A stretch of DNA of 64,000 nt from Choanephora cucurbitarum (GCA_025331435.1 JAIWNI010000060.1:1-64000); one strand, 5' to 3'; positions 1 to 12,555 are shown, counted from the first letter of the stretch. Numbers and translations: made by a program. Notes: generated by a model not told the origin, from the letters alone.

Positions 1-927
1 ATGTAAATTACAATATACTTGCCTATAGTTTGCATTATGGTACTTGTCTTTCATAAGCCAAAGAACTGTTTCTAGACACACACACGCAAACATACTCACA
101 TATTTTCTCTCTCTCTCTCTCTCTCTTTTTTTTTTTTACGGATTGTAAGACTAGTATAGTATGTACGTCAATGTACAAGTTGCTAAGTAACTGGTATACT
201 ATTCAAATCTGATTGGGAATAAAAACTATTGAGTACATCTTGAGGCTATTATTAGTTTTACTGAGGCCTCAAGAAATGAAGAAGAAGGGATTATAGCACA
301 CATCTATCTGCTACAAGATTATTTGCTCATCAATGGTTGTATCAAAAGATAGGTACCACATTGGATGTGCACATCATGAGAGGGTTGAAAGGATTTGACT
401 GAACAAGAAATCGAGTGATTTGTCTGTTGAGTTAAGAGAATTAGGCAAAACTAAAGAGAGAACTTTCTTCAATGCAGGGATTGAATGTCAACACAAATCG
501 AGTATAGTGTCACAGAATATGGTCTGCTTCTTACTTCAAATATGATGGAGATTGTATGATGTATATGATTTACGATACAACTAGAAAATAAGTAATTCTT
601 GTCAATTTTATAGCATTTCTAAGTAGCTACTTATTTTATGGTTAAAATCCAAGCAGTTTTTTAAGCCATAAGAGATCACCAAAACTGCCTATTCTATAAG
701 TCGGTTGCGAGTAGAGTATAAGTAATAGCGCGTTCTACAGGTAGTATCTACAGGGTTTCTAAGCCATAAATAGCTTCTTAGATCAACTTTAATATAGATC
801 ATTTTCAAGGTATTTCTACGCTACGACCTTTTCTTGACCTATGTTTATGAGATATCCATGTTGCTACTTTGTTCATATGCTATATCAAAGTAACTCATAA
901 GTTACTGTCATAAGTATCCAATCATAA

Positions 928-1373
928 TCATATTGACATAACAAAAGAAAAAAGCTTTATTGTCGAAAAAAAAAAAGAGTAAACGGAAAAAAGAGCAAAG
1001 CTAAACCGAGTACCATCGATAATAATTTGAGGAAAGCGAACAGTATTAGCATAACCATTTCGCATATTCGAATACACTGTTTCAGCCTTTGTAGCTCTAT
1101 TCTGGTTTCCGGGCATGCAAGACGGGAATGGTAATATCATTTGCTTCCTCCAAATCCTCATCAATGGTGTTTGACCTTGTTTGACCAATACAAGCCAACT
1201 GCACGCTCTGTAAGCCAAAGATCTTGATACCGACAAAGGTATACAGAATTTGTGCTCTTTTTCGTCAAGTTAGTGACGACAAGAATAGCCGTACTGTAAA
1301 CTGTTTGTATCTCGATAGTGACAAAATGCTCTTTGACAATGATGATAAGTTTACAACTATCTCTATTGCTCAA
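928..1373 (-). pseudogene. Decayed coding segment P1 (copy 1)
   Basis: Two overlapping minus-strand frames (1161-1373 and 928-1236) together match one uninterrupted frame in copy 2. One-base differences at the T-runs near 1092, 1140, 1249 and 1260 break the frame. The predicted peptide looks protein-like, with an acidic TIDEDLEEA stretch followed by a hydrophobic tail. I do not recognise the family. Relic or polishing error are both possible. Confidence 0.4.
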
Positions 1374-2884
1374 ATCAAGTCGTTAGCAACTTTTATCTCG
1401 ATCACGACAAAGAATACTTCATCCTCAATACCTCAACCTTCAAAAAGAAAATTCTCAATAAATTCAGCCGGCTTTACACTGTCTAGTTTCTACTTTTCGC
1501 TTACAAAGCATGTAATCCTTATATCTCTTAAAGTTAAATACATACATACAGCATACATACATATAAATATGTCATATGATCTTTTTCCTTAAGTACTTAA
1601 AACGTAGTCGCCAGGCTTTTGTACTTTTGAGCAACTTTTTAAACTTGAAAAAGAAAGTCGTTTCTTCAAGAATTTGACTCAATACTACTTATTGGCTAAG
1701 GGCACTGCCTAGAAACTACTTAGATCCGACCTATTTCTGAAGTAGCGCCTGCAATCTGGTGGATTCCTTAAAAGGGGCTTTGGGCTCAGAGTTCCAGGTA
1801 GAGTTTGACTAGATATTTATCTTGTAACAATGCGCTTGACTTTCAGTGATGGCAGATTGTAGATGGCTCGATGCATAGGATAGTATGTGTATATGTAAAG
1901 GAAAGTGTTGTTTTAACTCTTACCTCTTCTAGTTCTGGTAATGTCTTTGCTAATGAGCCGAAGAGAGCAAAAAAAAAAAAAAAAAAGAATTGCAATACAA
2001 CAATTGTTTTATTTGAGAGTGTGCAATATTCTGGAAAAATACACTCTTATGGTATTTTAGCGTTTGAATCTATCTCCAAGTTAAATGGTTGCACTCTTAT
2101 ATTAAGCTTGTTGTATCAAACATTAAGACAACAATAAAATCAAATTTAAGATAGACGGGGAAGAGCACAACCAAGATCTATATAATCCTGAAAGAAATAA
2201 AAAAGAGAGACAGTTCTTTATTATCAAACGCATGCGTTTAAGTAATAGGAGAAGGGCTGGATGGATTACAACGAGTTTGCTATGCTGACTATGATCCGTC
2301 ATAATCTAATGACAGGCTGTAAAATAGATCAAGAGTCTCAAGAGCAACAAAGAGTTGTATGAATAATCGATTTCATATCAAGCCAACTCAACAAACTATA
2401 AGTCAAGTACTGAGCTACACCTAGGCTTAAGTGCACTTTCTGCCTGAACAAAGCTATCGCACGTGTCATATGCTAAAATATCGACTAACAATGAAGATTG
2501 AAGCTACGCATGATTTATCTGAAGTCATTTATAGATGCTGCCTAAGTACCGACTGTCAAGTTGTAAGAAATATGGCTATAAGCAGTATGTGTTGGATCAG
2601 GGTTCTCTAGTTGCACGCTTTAATAGACAAGTGAATACAACAAAGCAAACTCTTAAACCAAACACACTTAAATCGAGCGACTACTGTGTAAGATTGGCTT
2701 TTTATAACAAATTGAAAAAGAAAAAGAATACGGGTAGGTAACCGATACTTTCCTATCCCAAAAACCAAGAAAAACTATAACTACTTCTACTTACTTAAGT
2801 CTGGCTGAATATTATGAAAGAAAAATCTCCAGTGAAAAAAAAAAGGAGTAAAAAAGGGCCATAAAACGAGAAATGGGAGAGAGG
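1374..2884. other. Gene-poor stretch of the unit
   Basis: AT-rich DNA with a poly-A run near 1970. A plus-strand frame of 68-83 codons near 2491-2741 is Lys-rich (C-terminal LKKKKNTGR) and longest in copy 2 (21962-22213), but it has no recognisable domain. Equivalent stretches are 20839-22356 and 39948-41462. I see no supportable gene. Confidence 0.5.
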
Positions 2885-2902
2885 ATTATCCGTACGGATA
2901 AT
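2885..2902. repeat. 18-bp perfect palindrome at the left-arm edge (copy 1)
   Basis: ATTATCCGTACGGATAAT is its own reverse complement. Homology between the two inverted arms starts at 2901, the last bases of this palindrome, so it marks the arm boundary. The right arm has no matching palindrome after its end. Confidence 0.85.
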
Positions 2903-3180
2903 TTTTGGATTCACAGCAAGACACAAAAGGCAAGCGAAATGATCTTCAGGCTTTAGAGGTACGAAAGTAGAAAAAAAGAAAAAAATACAAAATACAAAAT
3001 ACAAAATAGAACTCAGATCCATTTTTGATTTTCTAGAACTACGTAACATAAATTCCGGCCAATTACGTCGACGCGAAATTTTCACCAGCCTCAGTCGTGG
3101 TTACACCAGGGTGTTCTATCCAATTTTTTTTTTTTGGGTTCTTTTCTTCCATATTCTCCTTTTCAAACAAAAGCTTGCAA

Positions 3181-3658
3181 CTACTGGAAGCCTGGGAAAC
3201 TTCTGGTAGATTATGAAACAAATATATAGAAGCCTAGTCAACTTCTAAAAAAAAAAAAAAAAAGCTTGCGACTGTTAGAAGCGTGGTGAACTTCTGGCAG
3301 ATACATAGGAGCGTGGTTAACTTCTATGAAAACACAAAAAGGGTTTAGTTTAGCTCTTGATCTCAAGGGGCCTGAGGTCTTGAAGCTACATCACGAAGAT
3401 CCTTGAAGCGTCATGAACTTCTTGGGTTGGACGATGAGGATTTCTGAAGAGTCGTCAACTTCATTAATTCCTACAGAAAAGGAGATAACCACTAAAAGCG
3501 TAGCGAACTTTTAGTCGCCATAGGGTCTTGGCCATCGGCAGGTCTTGATTCCAAGGGAACATCTGAAAGCGTGGCAAACTTTTAGAAGCTATATGGTCTT
3601 GACTATCGGTTAGTCTTGATTCAGAGGGAACGTCTGAAAGCGTGGCGAACTTTTAGAA
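3181..3658 (+). repeat. Short-hairpin array, deleted form, 9 hairpins (copy 1 left arm)
   Basis: Degenerate hairpins with a 9-nt loop of type CGTGGCGAA and stems of 5-10 bp ending AAG/CTT next to the loop. Hairpins 2-5 of the full array are missing. The two hairpins at the deletion edges sit in the same direct repeat (hairpin plus GATTATGAAACAAATATATA), which suggests recombination between direct repeats. Confidence 0.85.
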
Positions 3659-4232
3659 GCTACTAGCTACTTTTGACGGAGGAGAAAGAGTTGTATGCTT
3701 GTATGTCTCTGTGTCAGCGTGTGTGTGCGTGTGTGTAAGAGACTATATGTGTATGGCTTCTATCTTTCTTTGAATAGTTTTTTTTTTTCTTCTGGTGAAC
3801 TGTTTTATCCCCCCTCATCTTCGCATCATTTACTTCTGTACTTGTATGGAGTTGTTTGTGGTCGAAAGAGGGTATCTACTTTTCTATCATATCATGTATC
3901 AGTTATAGGAGTTTTTTGGGCTCTTTTTTTACCTACTCTACTCTGCTTTTGTTCTTTTAGGGCATCTGAAGAGAGGGAGAAAAAAAAAAAGGTCAAGTCG
4001 TTGTCACTGATTAGGTCAATCTTGTCTTAGGATGTGTTTAATGGCGAAATACGATTTGAATGCTTGTATTGGCTGTGCTACTTTGCAAGTAAGAAGGAAG
4101 GTTTTGTATATGTGTGTATGTGTTCTTTTACGCGTATGTATGTATATTATTACTAACTGAAGATGACAGAGTAGGTTACCGACTGCTACCATCTGTCCAG
4201 TCTAGGCACTAAACACTTTCGGTTGGGAGTTA

Positions 4233-4552
4233 TGTCTGTCCAAGGCATCGCGAGCATTTGTATTGACCGTGCAACTTTGCAAGTGCTTTTTTTTTTCTGG
4301 ACACCAACAGGGATGGGGTAGAAAGCTGATCGCTGCTTCCGTCTTGTCCGCGCACAACAACTCAGATCAGAAGTTGTGTCTGTCTAAGGCATCGCGAGCA
4401 TTTGTATTGACCGTGCAACTTTGCAAGTGCTTTTTTTCTCTGGACACCAACAGGGATGGGGTAGAAAGCTGATCGCTGCTTCCGTCTTGTCCGCGCACAA
4501 CAACTCAGGATCAGAAGTTGTGTCTGTCCAAGGCATCGCGAGGACTTTTGCA
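4233..4552 (+). repeat. 144-bp direct repeats (copy 1 left arm)
   Basis: The core TGTCTGTCCAAGGCATCGCG occurs at 4233, 4377 (with T for C) and 4521, a 144-bp period, so there are two full units plus a terminal core. Copies 2 and 3 have one unit between two cores. GC content is higher than the surroundings. Confidence 0.85.
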
Positions 4553-4729
4553 TAGTTTATATTGTGCTTGATGCGAAAGTACTGAGAGAGAACGATTACT
4601 TGTTGTATAGTTTTGCTGATGAGCTATATGAATGAGGTATGAAGCATGATAAATCAGCAACCTTTTTTTTTTCTATCTATATATACCTGGCAACCTATTC
4701 GGCTGACACTCATTTGCAATAGCATTTGA

Positions 4730-4760
<31 letters not shown>

Positions 4761-4979
4761 TACCGATGCTCTATTTGCAACAGCATTTAGATACGCACAA
4801 ACACACACTTATGTACAAGTGTCTATCTATATTTGCACTTATGTATATTCACACACCCTATATATGAACTTGAATCGTGTATGATTGCCTCTCTAGCTCT
4901 TCGTGCACCTTTCTTTAGTTTTACATATATATGTATACATATGTGCTTATATTTATGGATACTGTATTATTTATAACAA

Positions 4980-5119
4980 TGAAAATGAAAATGAAGGTGG
5001 AAATGAAGGTGGAAATGGAAATGGAAGTGGAAGTGGAAATGGAAATGGAAATGGAAGTGGAAGTGGAAGTGGAAATGGAAATGGAAATGGAAATGGAAAT
5101 GGAAATGGAAAATGGAAAT
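4980..5119 (+). repeat. GGAAAT/GGAAGT hexamer satellite, long form (copy 1 left arm)
   Basis: Units AAATGG and AAGTGG alternate in blocks of 2, 2, 3, 3 and then 6 or more. The same block order is found in the right arm of this copy. In copies 2 and 3 the tract is only a few units long and lacks AAGTGG. Confidence 0.9.
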
Positions 5120-5330
5120 AGGTAGAAAAGAATGAAGAACAAAGAACAGTGAATAGTCTAAAGCAGCTTCTGCTACCCCAGAATACTGTGCAAGACATCA
5201 CTTCTTCTGCCTGTGTGCTTTATGTTATCAAAAGAAGTTGCCTGACAAGCTTTGGAAAGTAAATCCGCTGGATGGTTGATTAGTTGGGTATTTGATTCCT
5301 TGAGTGGTTGAAGCTGTGAGTATGCGATTG

Positions 5331-5476
<146 letters not shown>

Positions 5477-5680
5477 TAAAAAGCTTTGTTCTTAGTAAAA
5501 TCTTATTAGATCAAGTCAAGTCAAGAAAGAAAAAAAAGGGGGGGTAGCTCAGAAAGACAAATTACGTACAAAGAAACCGCACAAACACACGCATACCCGT
5601 ACGTATACCCATACGCAGAAAACGGAAGACGGAAGCAGTGCAGAGCAAAGAATAAACGACACTGCTTATACTTGGAAAGA

Positions 5681-7790
5681 AAGGATTGGGGGGTTTATCT
5701 TTACTTATTGGGTGGTATGAACAGGCTCATTATACTTTTTTGTGGTCTTTGGCCTCCATCTATTTATAACTATTGTTATTACCACTATATGGTGGTAGCG
5801 TTTATTTTGTTTTTTATTTTTATTTTTTCCATGATTTTCACCTCTATAGTGTAAAATACAATGATGAGCACAGTGGGTTTTTATGAGGCTGCTATGGATG
5901 TAATTAAATTCAATCAGCTTCAATCTCTAGTCAGAGCTGTGATTTGCAATGAGTTCTCTTTTATTCAAAAATGGTAGTTCACAATGAATGCACTTCCCCT
6001 GCCAAGGATCATGATCTGGGGTAGGATGTATATGACAGCAATGGCAGAAGCATACCAGTCCACTGGATTTTTGGATACGAATCCATCAGCAAGCAAGAGG
6101 GTGATGAAGAAGAAGGACAACAACAAAAAGAATTACTACTTGGGCTACCTTGTCCTCTAACCATCTTATTCATATATACGTTTGCAATATCTAGCGACAT
6201 GCTCCTAAATTCAAATCAAACAAGATAGGCCACGGACGATTTGAATGTCGTTTGATCAGGGATCAATGATTTTCTTTTTTTCTTTTTCTTTTTTTGCGGC
6301 CATTATGCTTTAGTGTGGATGCAAGTGCATCATTCCGATTATTTTGATGATGATTGAAGATGTTGTTATAGGAGAGACATAATTAAATGCTCTAATGTTG
6401 GTCATCAAATTCAAGTTGTTTGGTTCAAAGTATTAGAGCAAAGAGAAACGACTCTGTTTGTTCTGGCACCTGCAGGTATTATTATACTAGCGAATGTTGC
6501 AATGATCCGATCCTTGGTTTGATATCAAAGATCAAACCAAGTTGGCTATTCTTGACAACCATAGTTGCTATACGACTCTGTTTGTTGTTACAGTGCTTAC
6601 TAAAGATACAAACGATATAATTGTATAGCAATCTTGTTTAGTTGTGCTGCATTTGTTCACTGTTCCCTGTAGTGAATTTCATAATTATAGACAAAGCTTC
6701 TTCATACAATGCTACTTATCATGAGGTATGTTATAGTCAAGCTCTTTGTACTATCGCAATTGATAAATATGTTAGACGGATTAACCCACAAAAGAAAGTA
6801 GAGACAAGGTCTTTGACAAAGCCAGATAGTCATAATACTAATTGACGGGATATGGTTCCGCTACCTCTACTTAAACTAGATTTTGGCTGACTTGTATCAA
6901 ATGAAGAGGATAGGTATCTGTAATGTGGTTGCTGATCAACATTATATGTAGCCAATAGATTTTGTCTGCTTTGTTTAACTTTACATTCTTGCATGATGTT
7001 CTTTGATTATGACTGCATTGGATTTGGTCATCTTGACTTGCTGCTCACCTAAGTTGTATTCTTATACTCATCTGTGGATGGCATCAACACTACTGACCAT
7101 TTCAATAGATAATAGGGGACAAGGCGTTTTTACCTCGAGCACTATCTAGTACACATTTATTTGAATTTACGGCTGCTGTGTTTCTTTTTCATTCCCTTTT
7201 CAAAAGCAAAAACGAAAATAGAAAAGAGGGGCTGGCTCGAGTCAAATATGAGATATAAAGAAATAAGAACAAGTGTAAAGAGTTGGCTGTTTTCACAACC
7301 TTGGCGAGAACGAAAGATCAGAGATATATGAAGGGAGTACACACTCTTGGTTGGTTCGCTTCAACAACCACAGTTTCTTTGAAGAAGGACTTTTATTCGA
7401 ATCCTTCAATTCCTGAGAAGAGGCATATACATGAGATACTTTGGTATCTATTACTCTACACCATTCCGCCCCCACCAACACCAACACCAACATCACCGTT
7501 TCCTTTTCTTCTTCATCTTCTTCATCTTCTTCATCTTCTTCTCTTCCCTCAACGGATGAAGCAACAGAACTTGCATGTCTTTTCTTCTTCATTCGGCAGC
7601 ATTCTAGTCTTTGCCACCATCAACACCACACTTCCTATCTCAGGCATCCCCAATCTGTTATTATAAAGGTTCGCTCTTGCCTGGGGTTTCAGATTATATG
7701 TAGACCGTTCCATTCTAATCCTTCGCCAAACAAATCCGCCTACATCTCATTTACTCATCCAAACATAGGTAGCAAAACTGAACAGGTCAG
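5681..7790. other. Spacer between inverted arms (copy 1)
   Basis: Unique within the unit and in the same orientation in all three copies. It contains a perfect 11-bp inverted repeat with a 7-nt gap (6513-6541, CTTGGTTTGAT and its complement), a coding relic at 6714-6845 and a pyrimidine-rich ATCTTC tract near 7505-7545. Open frames of up to 169 codons over 7283-7950 are low-complexity Ser/Pro/Leu-rich and start at non-ATG codons, so I do not call them genes. Confidence 0.8.
6714..6845 (+). pseudogene. Coding relic R1 in spacer (copy 1)
   Basis: A 43-codon stretch ending in TGA whose peptide (CTIAIDKYVRRINPQKKVET and flanks) aligns with relic R2 at 11835-12089 of the same unit: both share the spacing Y-E-CY-L-TI-ID-Y-R-KV-TR-L-K-D. 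This supports former coding capacity. The family is not recognised. Copy 2 has a one-base insertion inside it; copy 3 equals copy 1. Confidence 0.45.
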
Positions 7791-7994
7791 TCTTTCCAAG
7801 TATAAGCAGTGTCGTTTATTCTTTGCTCTGCACTGCTTCCGTCTTCCGTTTTCTGCGTATGGGTATACGTACGGGTATGCGTGTGTTTGTGCGGTTTCTT
7901 TGTACGTAATTTGTCTTTCTGAGCTACCCCCCCTTTTTTTTCTTTCTTGACTTGACTTGATCTAATAAGATTTTACTAAGAACAAAGCTTTTTA

Positions 7995-8037
<43 letters not shown>
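7995..8037 (-). repeat. CAACAG hexamer tract, short (copy 1 right arm)
   Basis: About 43 bp, the inverted counterpart of the 146-bp left tract. Confidence 0.9.
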
Positions 8038-8247
8038 AATCGCATACTCACAGCTTCAACCACTCAAGGAATCAAATACCCAACTAATCAACCATCCAGC
8101 GGATTTACTTTCCAAAGCTTGTCAGGCAACTTCTTTTGATAACATAAAGCACACAGGCAGAAGAAGTGATGTCTTGCACAGTATTCTGGGGTAGCAGAAG
8201 CTGCTTTAGACTATTCACTGTTCTTTGTTCTTCATTCTTTTCTACCT

Positions 8248-8386
8248 ATTTCCATTTCCATTTCCATTTCCATTTCCATTTCCATTTCCATTTCCACTTC
8301 CACTTCCACTTCCATTTCCATTTCCATTTCCACTTCCACTTCCATTTCCATTTCCACCTTCATTTCCACCTTCATTTTCATTTTCA
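8248..8386 (-). repeat. GGAAAT/GGAAGT hexamer satellite, long form (copy 1 right arm)
   Basis: Inverted counterpart of 4980-5119 with the same order of variant units. Confidence 0.9.
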
Positions 8387-8605
8387 TTGTTATAAATAAT
8401 ACAGTATCCATAAATATAAGCACATATGTATACATATATATGTAAAACTAAAGAAAGGTGCACGAAGAGCTAGAGAGGCAATCATACACGATTCAAGTTC
8501 ATATATAGGGTGTGTGAATATACATAAGTGCAAATATAGATAGACACTTGTACATAAGTGTGTGTTTGTGCGTATCTAAATGCTGTTGCAAATAGAGCAT
8601 CGGTA

Positions 8606-8636
<31 letters not shown>

Positions 8637-8824
8637 TCAAATGCTATTGCAAATGAGTGTCAGCCGAATAGGTTGCCAGGTATATATAGATAGAAAAAAA
8701 AAAGGTTGCTGATTTATCATGCTTCATACCTCATTCATATAGCTCATCAGCAAAACTATACAAACAAGTAATCGTTCTCTCTCAGTACTTTCGCATCAAG
8801 CACAATATAAAATATGCAAAAGTC

Positions 8825-9138
8825 CTCGCGATGCCTTGGACAGACACAACTTCTGATCCTGAGTTGTTGTGCGCGGACAAGACGGAAGCAGCGATCAGCT
8901 TTCTACCCCATCCCTGTTGGTGTCCAGAGAAAAAAAGCACTTGCAAAGTTGCACGGTCAATACAAATGCTCGCGATGCCTTAGACAGACACAACTTCTGA
9001 TCCTGAGTTGTTGTGCGCGGACAAGACGGAAGCAGCGATCAGCTTTCTACCCCATCCCTGTTGGTGTCCAGAAAAAAAAAAGCACTTGCAAAGTTGCACG
9101 GTCAATACAAATGCTCGCGATGCCTTGGACAGACATAA
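8825..9138 (-). repeat. 144-bp direct repeats (copy 1 right arm)
   Basis: Inverted counterpart of 4233-4552, with cores at about 8825, 8969 and 9114. The two-unit state is shared by both arms of copy 1 and by no other arm. Confidence 0.85.
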
Positions 9139-9710
9139 CTCCCAACCGAAAGTGTTTAGTGCCTAGACTGGACAGATGGTAGCAGTCGGTAACCTACTCT
9201 GTCATCTTCAGTTAGTAATAATATACATACATACGCGTAAAAGAACACATACACACATATACAAAACCTTCCTTTCTTACTTGCAAAGTAGCACAGCCAA
9301 TACAAGCATTCAAATCGTATTTCGCCATTAAACACATCCTAAGACAAGATTGACCTAATCAGTGACAACGACTTGACCTTTTTTTTTTTCTCCCTCTCTT
9401 CAGATGCCCTAAAAGAACAAAAGCAGAGTAGAGTAGGTAAAAAAAGAGCCCAAAAAACTCCTATAACTGATACATGATATGATAGAAAAGTAGATACCCT
9501 CTTTCGACCACAAACAACTCCATACAAGTACAGAAGTAAATGATGCGAAGATGAGGGGGGATAAAACAGTTCACCAGAAGAAAAAAAAAACTATTCAAAG
9601 AAAGATAGAAGCCATACACATATAGTCTCTTACACACACGCACACACACGCTGACACAGAGACATACAAGCATACAACTCTTTCTCCTCCTTCAAAAGTA
9701 GCTAGTAGCT

Positions 9711-10440
9711 TCTAAAAGTTCGCCACGCTTTCAGACGTTCCCTCTGAATCAAGACTAACCGATAGTCAAGACCATATAGCTTCTAAAAGTTTGCCACGCT
9801 TTCAGATGTTCCCTTGGAATCAAGACCTGCCGATGGCCAAGACCCTATGGCGACTAAAAGTTCGCTACGCTTTTAGTGGTTATCTCCTTTTCTGTAGGAA
9901 TTAATGAAGTTGACGACTCTTCAGAAATCCTCATCGTCCAACCCAAGAAGTTCATGACGCTTCAAGGATCTTCGTGATGTAGCTTCAAGACCTCAGGCCC
10001 CTTGAGATCAAGAGCTAAACTAAACCCTTTTTGTGTTTTCATAGAAGTTAACCACGCTCCTATGTATCTGCCAGAAGTTCACCACGCTTCTAACAGTCGC
10101 AAGCTTTTTTTTTTTTTTTTTTAGAAGTTGACTAGGCTTCTATATATTTGTTTCATAATCTACCAGAAGTTTTCCAGGCTTCCAGTAGTCGCTTGCTTGC
10201 TTGCTTGCTTGCTTGCTCTTGACCGCCAAATAGAACTAGATTCCAGATCGTCACCCAGAGATTCTCGAACTAGATGGACAGTCTTTTTCTTTTTTAGAAG
10301 TTTGCCAGGCTTCTATATCATATTATCTGTTTTCACAAGAAGTTCGCTACGCTTCAAGTGTTGCAAGCTCTTTTAGAAGTTGACCAGACTTCTATATATT
10401 TGTTTCATAATCTACCAGAAGTTTCCCAGGCTTCCAGTAG
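9711..10440 (-). repeat. Short-hairpin array, 13 hairpins (copy 1 right arm)
   Basis: Reverse-complement version of the hairpin array. All 13 members can be read, separated by unrelated 20-70 bp spacers. Confidence 0.85.
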
Positions 10441-10719
10441 TTGCAAGCTTTTGTTTGAAAAGGAGAATATGGAAGAAAAGAACCCAAAAAAAAAATTGGA
10501 TAGAACACCCTGGTGTAACCACGACTGAGGCTGGTGAAAATTTCGCGTCGACGTAATTGGCCGGAATTTATGTTACGTAGTTCTAGAAAATCAAAAAATG
10601 GATCTGAGTTCTATTTTGTATTTTGTATTTTGTATTTTTTTCTTTTTTTCTACTTTCGTACCTCTAAAGCCTGAAGATCATTTCGCTTGCCTTTTGTGTC
10701 TTGCTGTGAATCCAAAAAT

Positions 10720-11834
10720 AGCTTATTTGTCTATCAACAGTGCGTCTAGTCCATTTTGCAGGCCACAGTGAAAAGAAGGATTGACACAATCAAACAGAAG
10801 GCTACAGATGCACCAATAAAGTAAGGATCAAGGCTTCTTGTGAGTTGCACACATCTAGCGTTGCCAGAGTTTCGTGCTCTTCACTCCTTCTCCCTCTCTT
10901 TTTTTTTTCTTCTTCTTCTTTTTCTCCTCCTCTCTTCCTAGTCAAATAGTACTTTTGGTAAATGCCTAATCAAAGATTGTTTCTCTGAATGAAGCCTAAA
11001 CATTCTTTATCATAGTTATTTTTTACCACAATTTTTAATGTATTTTTTTTTTATTTTAGCTCCTTTTTTTTTCAGGAAGAAACAATCAATTTCAACTACA
11101 CAACAACTGTTTGTTCTTGCGCAAAACGTATATAGGGAACAGAAACTAGAGACTAAAAAATTGCCCTTTCTTACCATCCTCATCCTCATTCTCATCCTCT
11201 TAGATCAGACCTAAAAGATAAAAGATAAAAGATAAAAGATAAAAAAAAAGCAATAGTCTACTTGCTTTTCTAGTATCCGTTTCCTCTTTCACATCGACTA
11301 TAGAGGAGACTTGTGACACTCAAAGAGTATAATAAAAGGAAAAAAAAAAGCCTAGTCTAAGCTATGTTAAAGTTCATATGAAATCACAATCCAATTGGGA
11401 TAGATTATGGCATTTTGATATATTTAAAATAAGATGTAACAAGGAAGACAAAAGCAAATGCTTGACATTGATTATATAGTTTTATTTGGTTAGACAAAGT
11501 ATTAGGGAAAAGATTAGAGGAAGAAAATAAGATGAAGAAGTGTTCTATCTACTCTGACTTTTACAAGTGTATGTATAGTACAGGATGCCATGATGGTTTC
11601 ATCTTTGATTGCAATTCAAGCAAACTATTGTTGATAGCCATTGCCGCTATATGCAGTTGATTGTTATTGGGGTGATCATAAATTATACAGATGGTGTATT
11701 TGTAGTTGTAATTTGATTTAGCTTTGCTCTATTCATAGCTGTATTGACAGCTAGATTGACATTTGGATTGGCAGCTAGATTGACAGTTGGATTGATACTT
11801 GTTGTATAGTTGTACTTATATTTTTTGTGTTATC
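10720..11834. other. Gene-poor, pyrimidine-rich stretch
   Basis: Contains CT/TTC-rich runs (about 10880-10940), T-runs ending in CAG near 11053-11077, the AAAAGAT heptamer tract, and a coding-like plus-strand frame near 11464-11660 that is longest in copy 2 (30739-30936, Lys/Glu-rich, unrecognised). Equivalents: 29991-31109 and 49069-49678. Confidence 0.5.
11212..11242 (+). repeat. AAAAGAT heptamer tract, 4 units (copy 1)
   Basis: Four units here, seven in copy 2 (30474-30526) and two in copy 3 (49562-49576): a length-variable site. Confidence 0.85.
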
Positions 11835-12089
11835 ACTTACGATGAGACATGTTATGATCGAAATCTTGGCACTATCACGATTGATGAATATGCCAGATAG
11901 AGTAGCTTATATGAGAAGGTAAGGACAAGAGTGCTATCAAAATTAGATCACCAAAGACACAAAGACGGTCTTGTTGCGTTTATTAGCAATAAAATCAAGA
12001 TTTGCTTGACTAGAGAAACCACGATTGCAAATTGGGTGAAGGAAACAGTAAGTCATCCTATTATAAACCAACTGCATCTCTGGCCTTGA
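11835..12089 (+). pseudogene. Coding relic R2 (copy 1)
   Basis: An 84-codon frame with a single internal TAG (11898-11900). The translation is protein-like (for example FISNKIKICLTRETTIANWV) and its first part aligns with relic R1 in the spacer. It has no start codon, and the family is not recognised. The same TAG is in copy 2, so the lesion predates the tandem duplication. Confidence 0.5.
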
Positions 12090-12555
12090 ACCCAACATTA
12101 TTAGTTCAGTTTTTTGGGCAGAAAGTCTAATCACATTGAAAGCTGAAGCGAAGGTAATTAAGATTATTTTGGGCGCGGCAAACAATCAAAATATTGTCAA
12201 AGCGAAGGCAGGAAAACTCATTATAAAAATCTGTTTTGGATTTGTTCCACCTCTAAAAAATTGGATACTACTTTGATTGCTTTCAAGATATGAGAAGGAA
12301 GTGGAGTTACATTTTTAAATATATCTATTCAGAAACAAAGTGCGGTAATGTTGAAGCTGTAAATCAAGATGAACTCCCTCATAAAAATCCTGATTGCTTA
12401 TTCATATCTCTGTTTTGAAAATTTAGACAAAAGAAAACGCAGCACCTATTTGGGAAGGACTTGTACCGACTCTTAGTTTTGATGAACTTTAGTTGCAGCC
12501 ATTTGCTAACGATATGCTTCTATTGATAGGTTGCAGAGGTATAAATCGCAAGTGA

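Larger units (their letters stand above)
7791..10719 (-). repeat. Long inverted repeat, right arm (copy 1)
   Basis: Pairs with 2901-5680 across a 2.1 kb spacer. It has the complete hairpin array (9711-10440), a GCTT tetranucleotide run near 10193-10217, and the long GGAAAT-type and 144-bp arrays seen only in copy 1. The CAACAG tract is short here. Confidence 0.95.

Noticed and set aside
3695..4030. Cys/Val-rich frame over the GT-rich part of the arm
   Set aside because: It starts at a non-ATG codon, is composed of GT and T runs, and is disrupted in copy 2.
7283..7950. Frames of 127 and 169 codons in the spacer, repeated in all copies
   Set aside because: Non-ATG starts, low-complexity Ser/Pro/Leu composition from a pyrimidine tract, and overlapping open frames on both strands.
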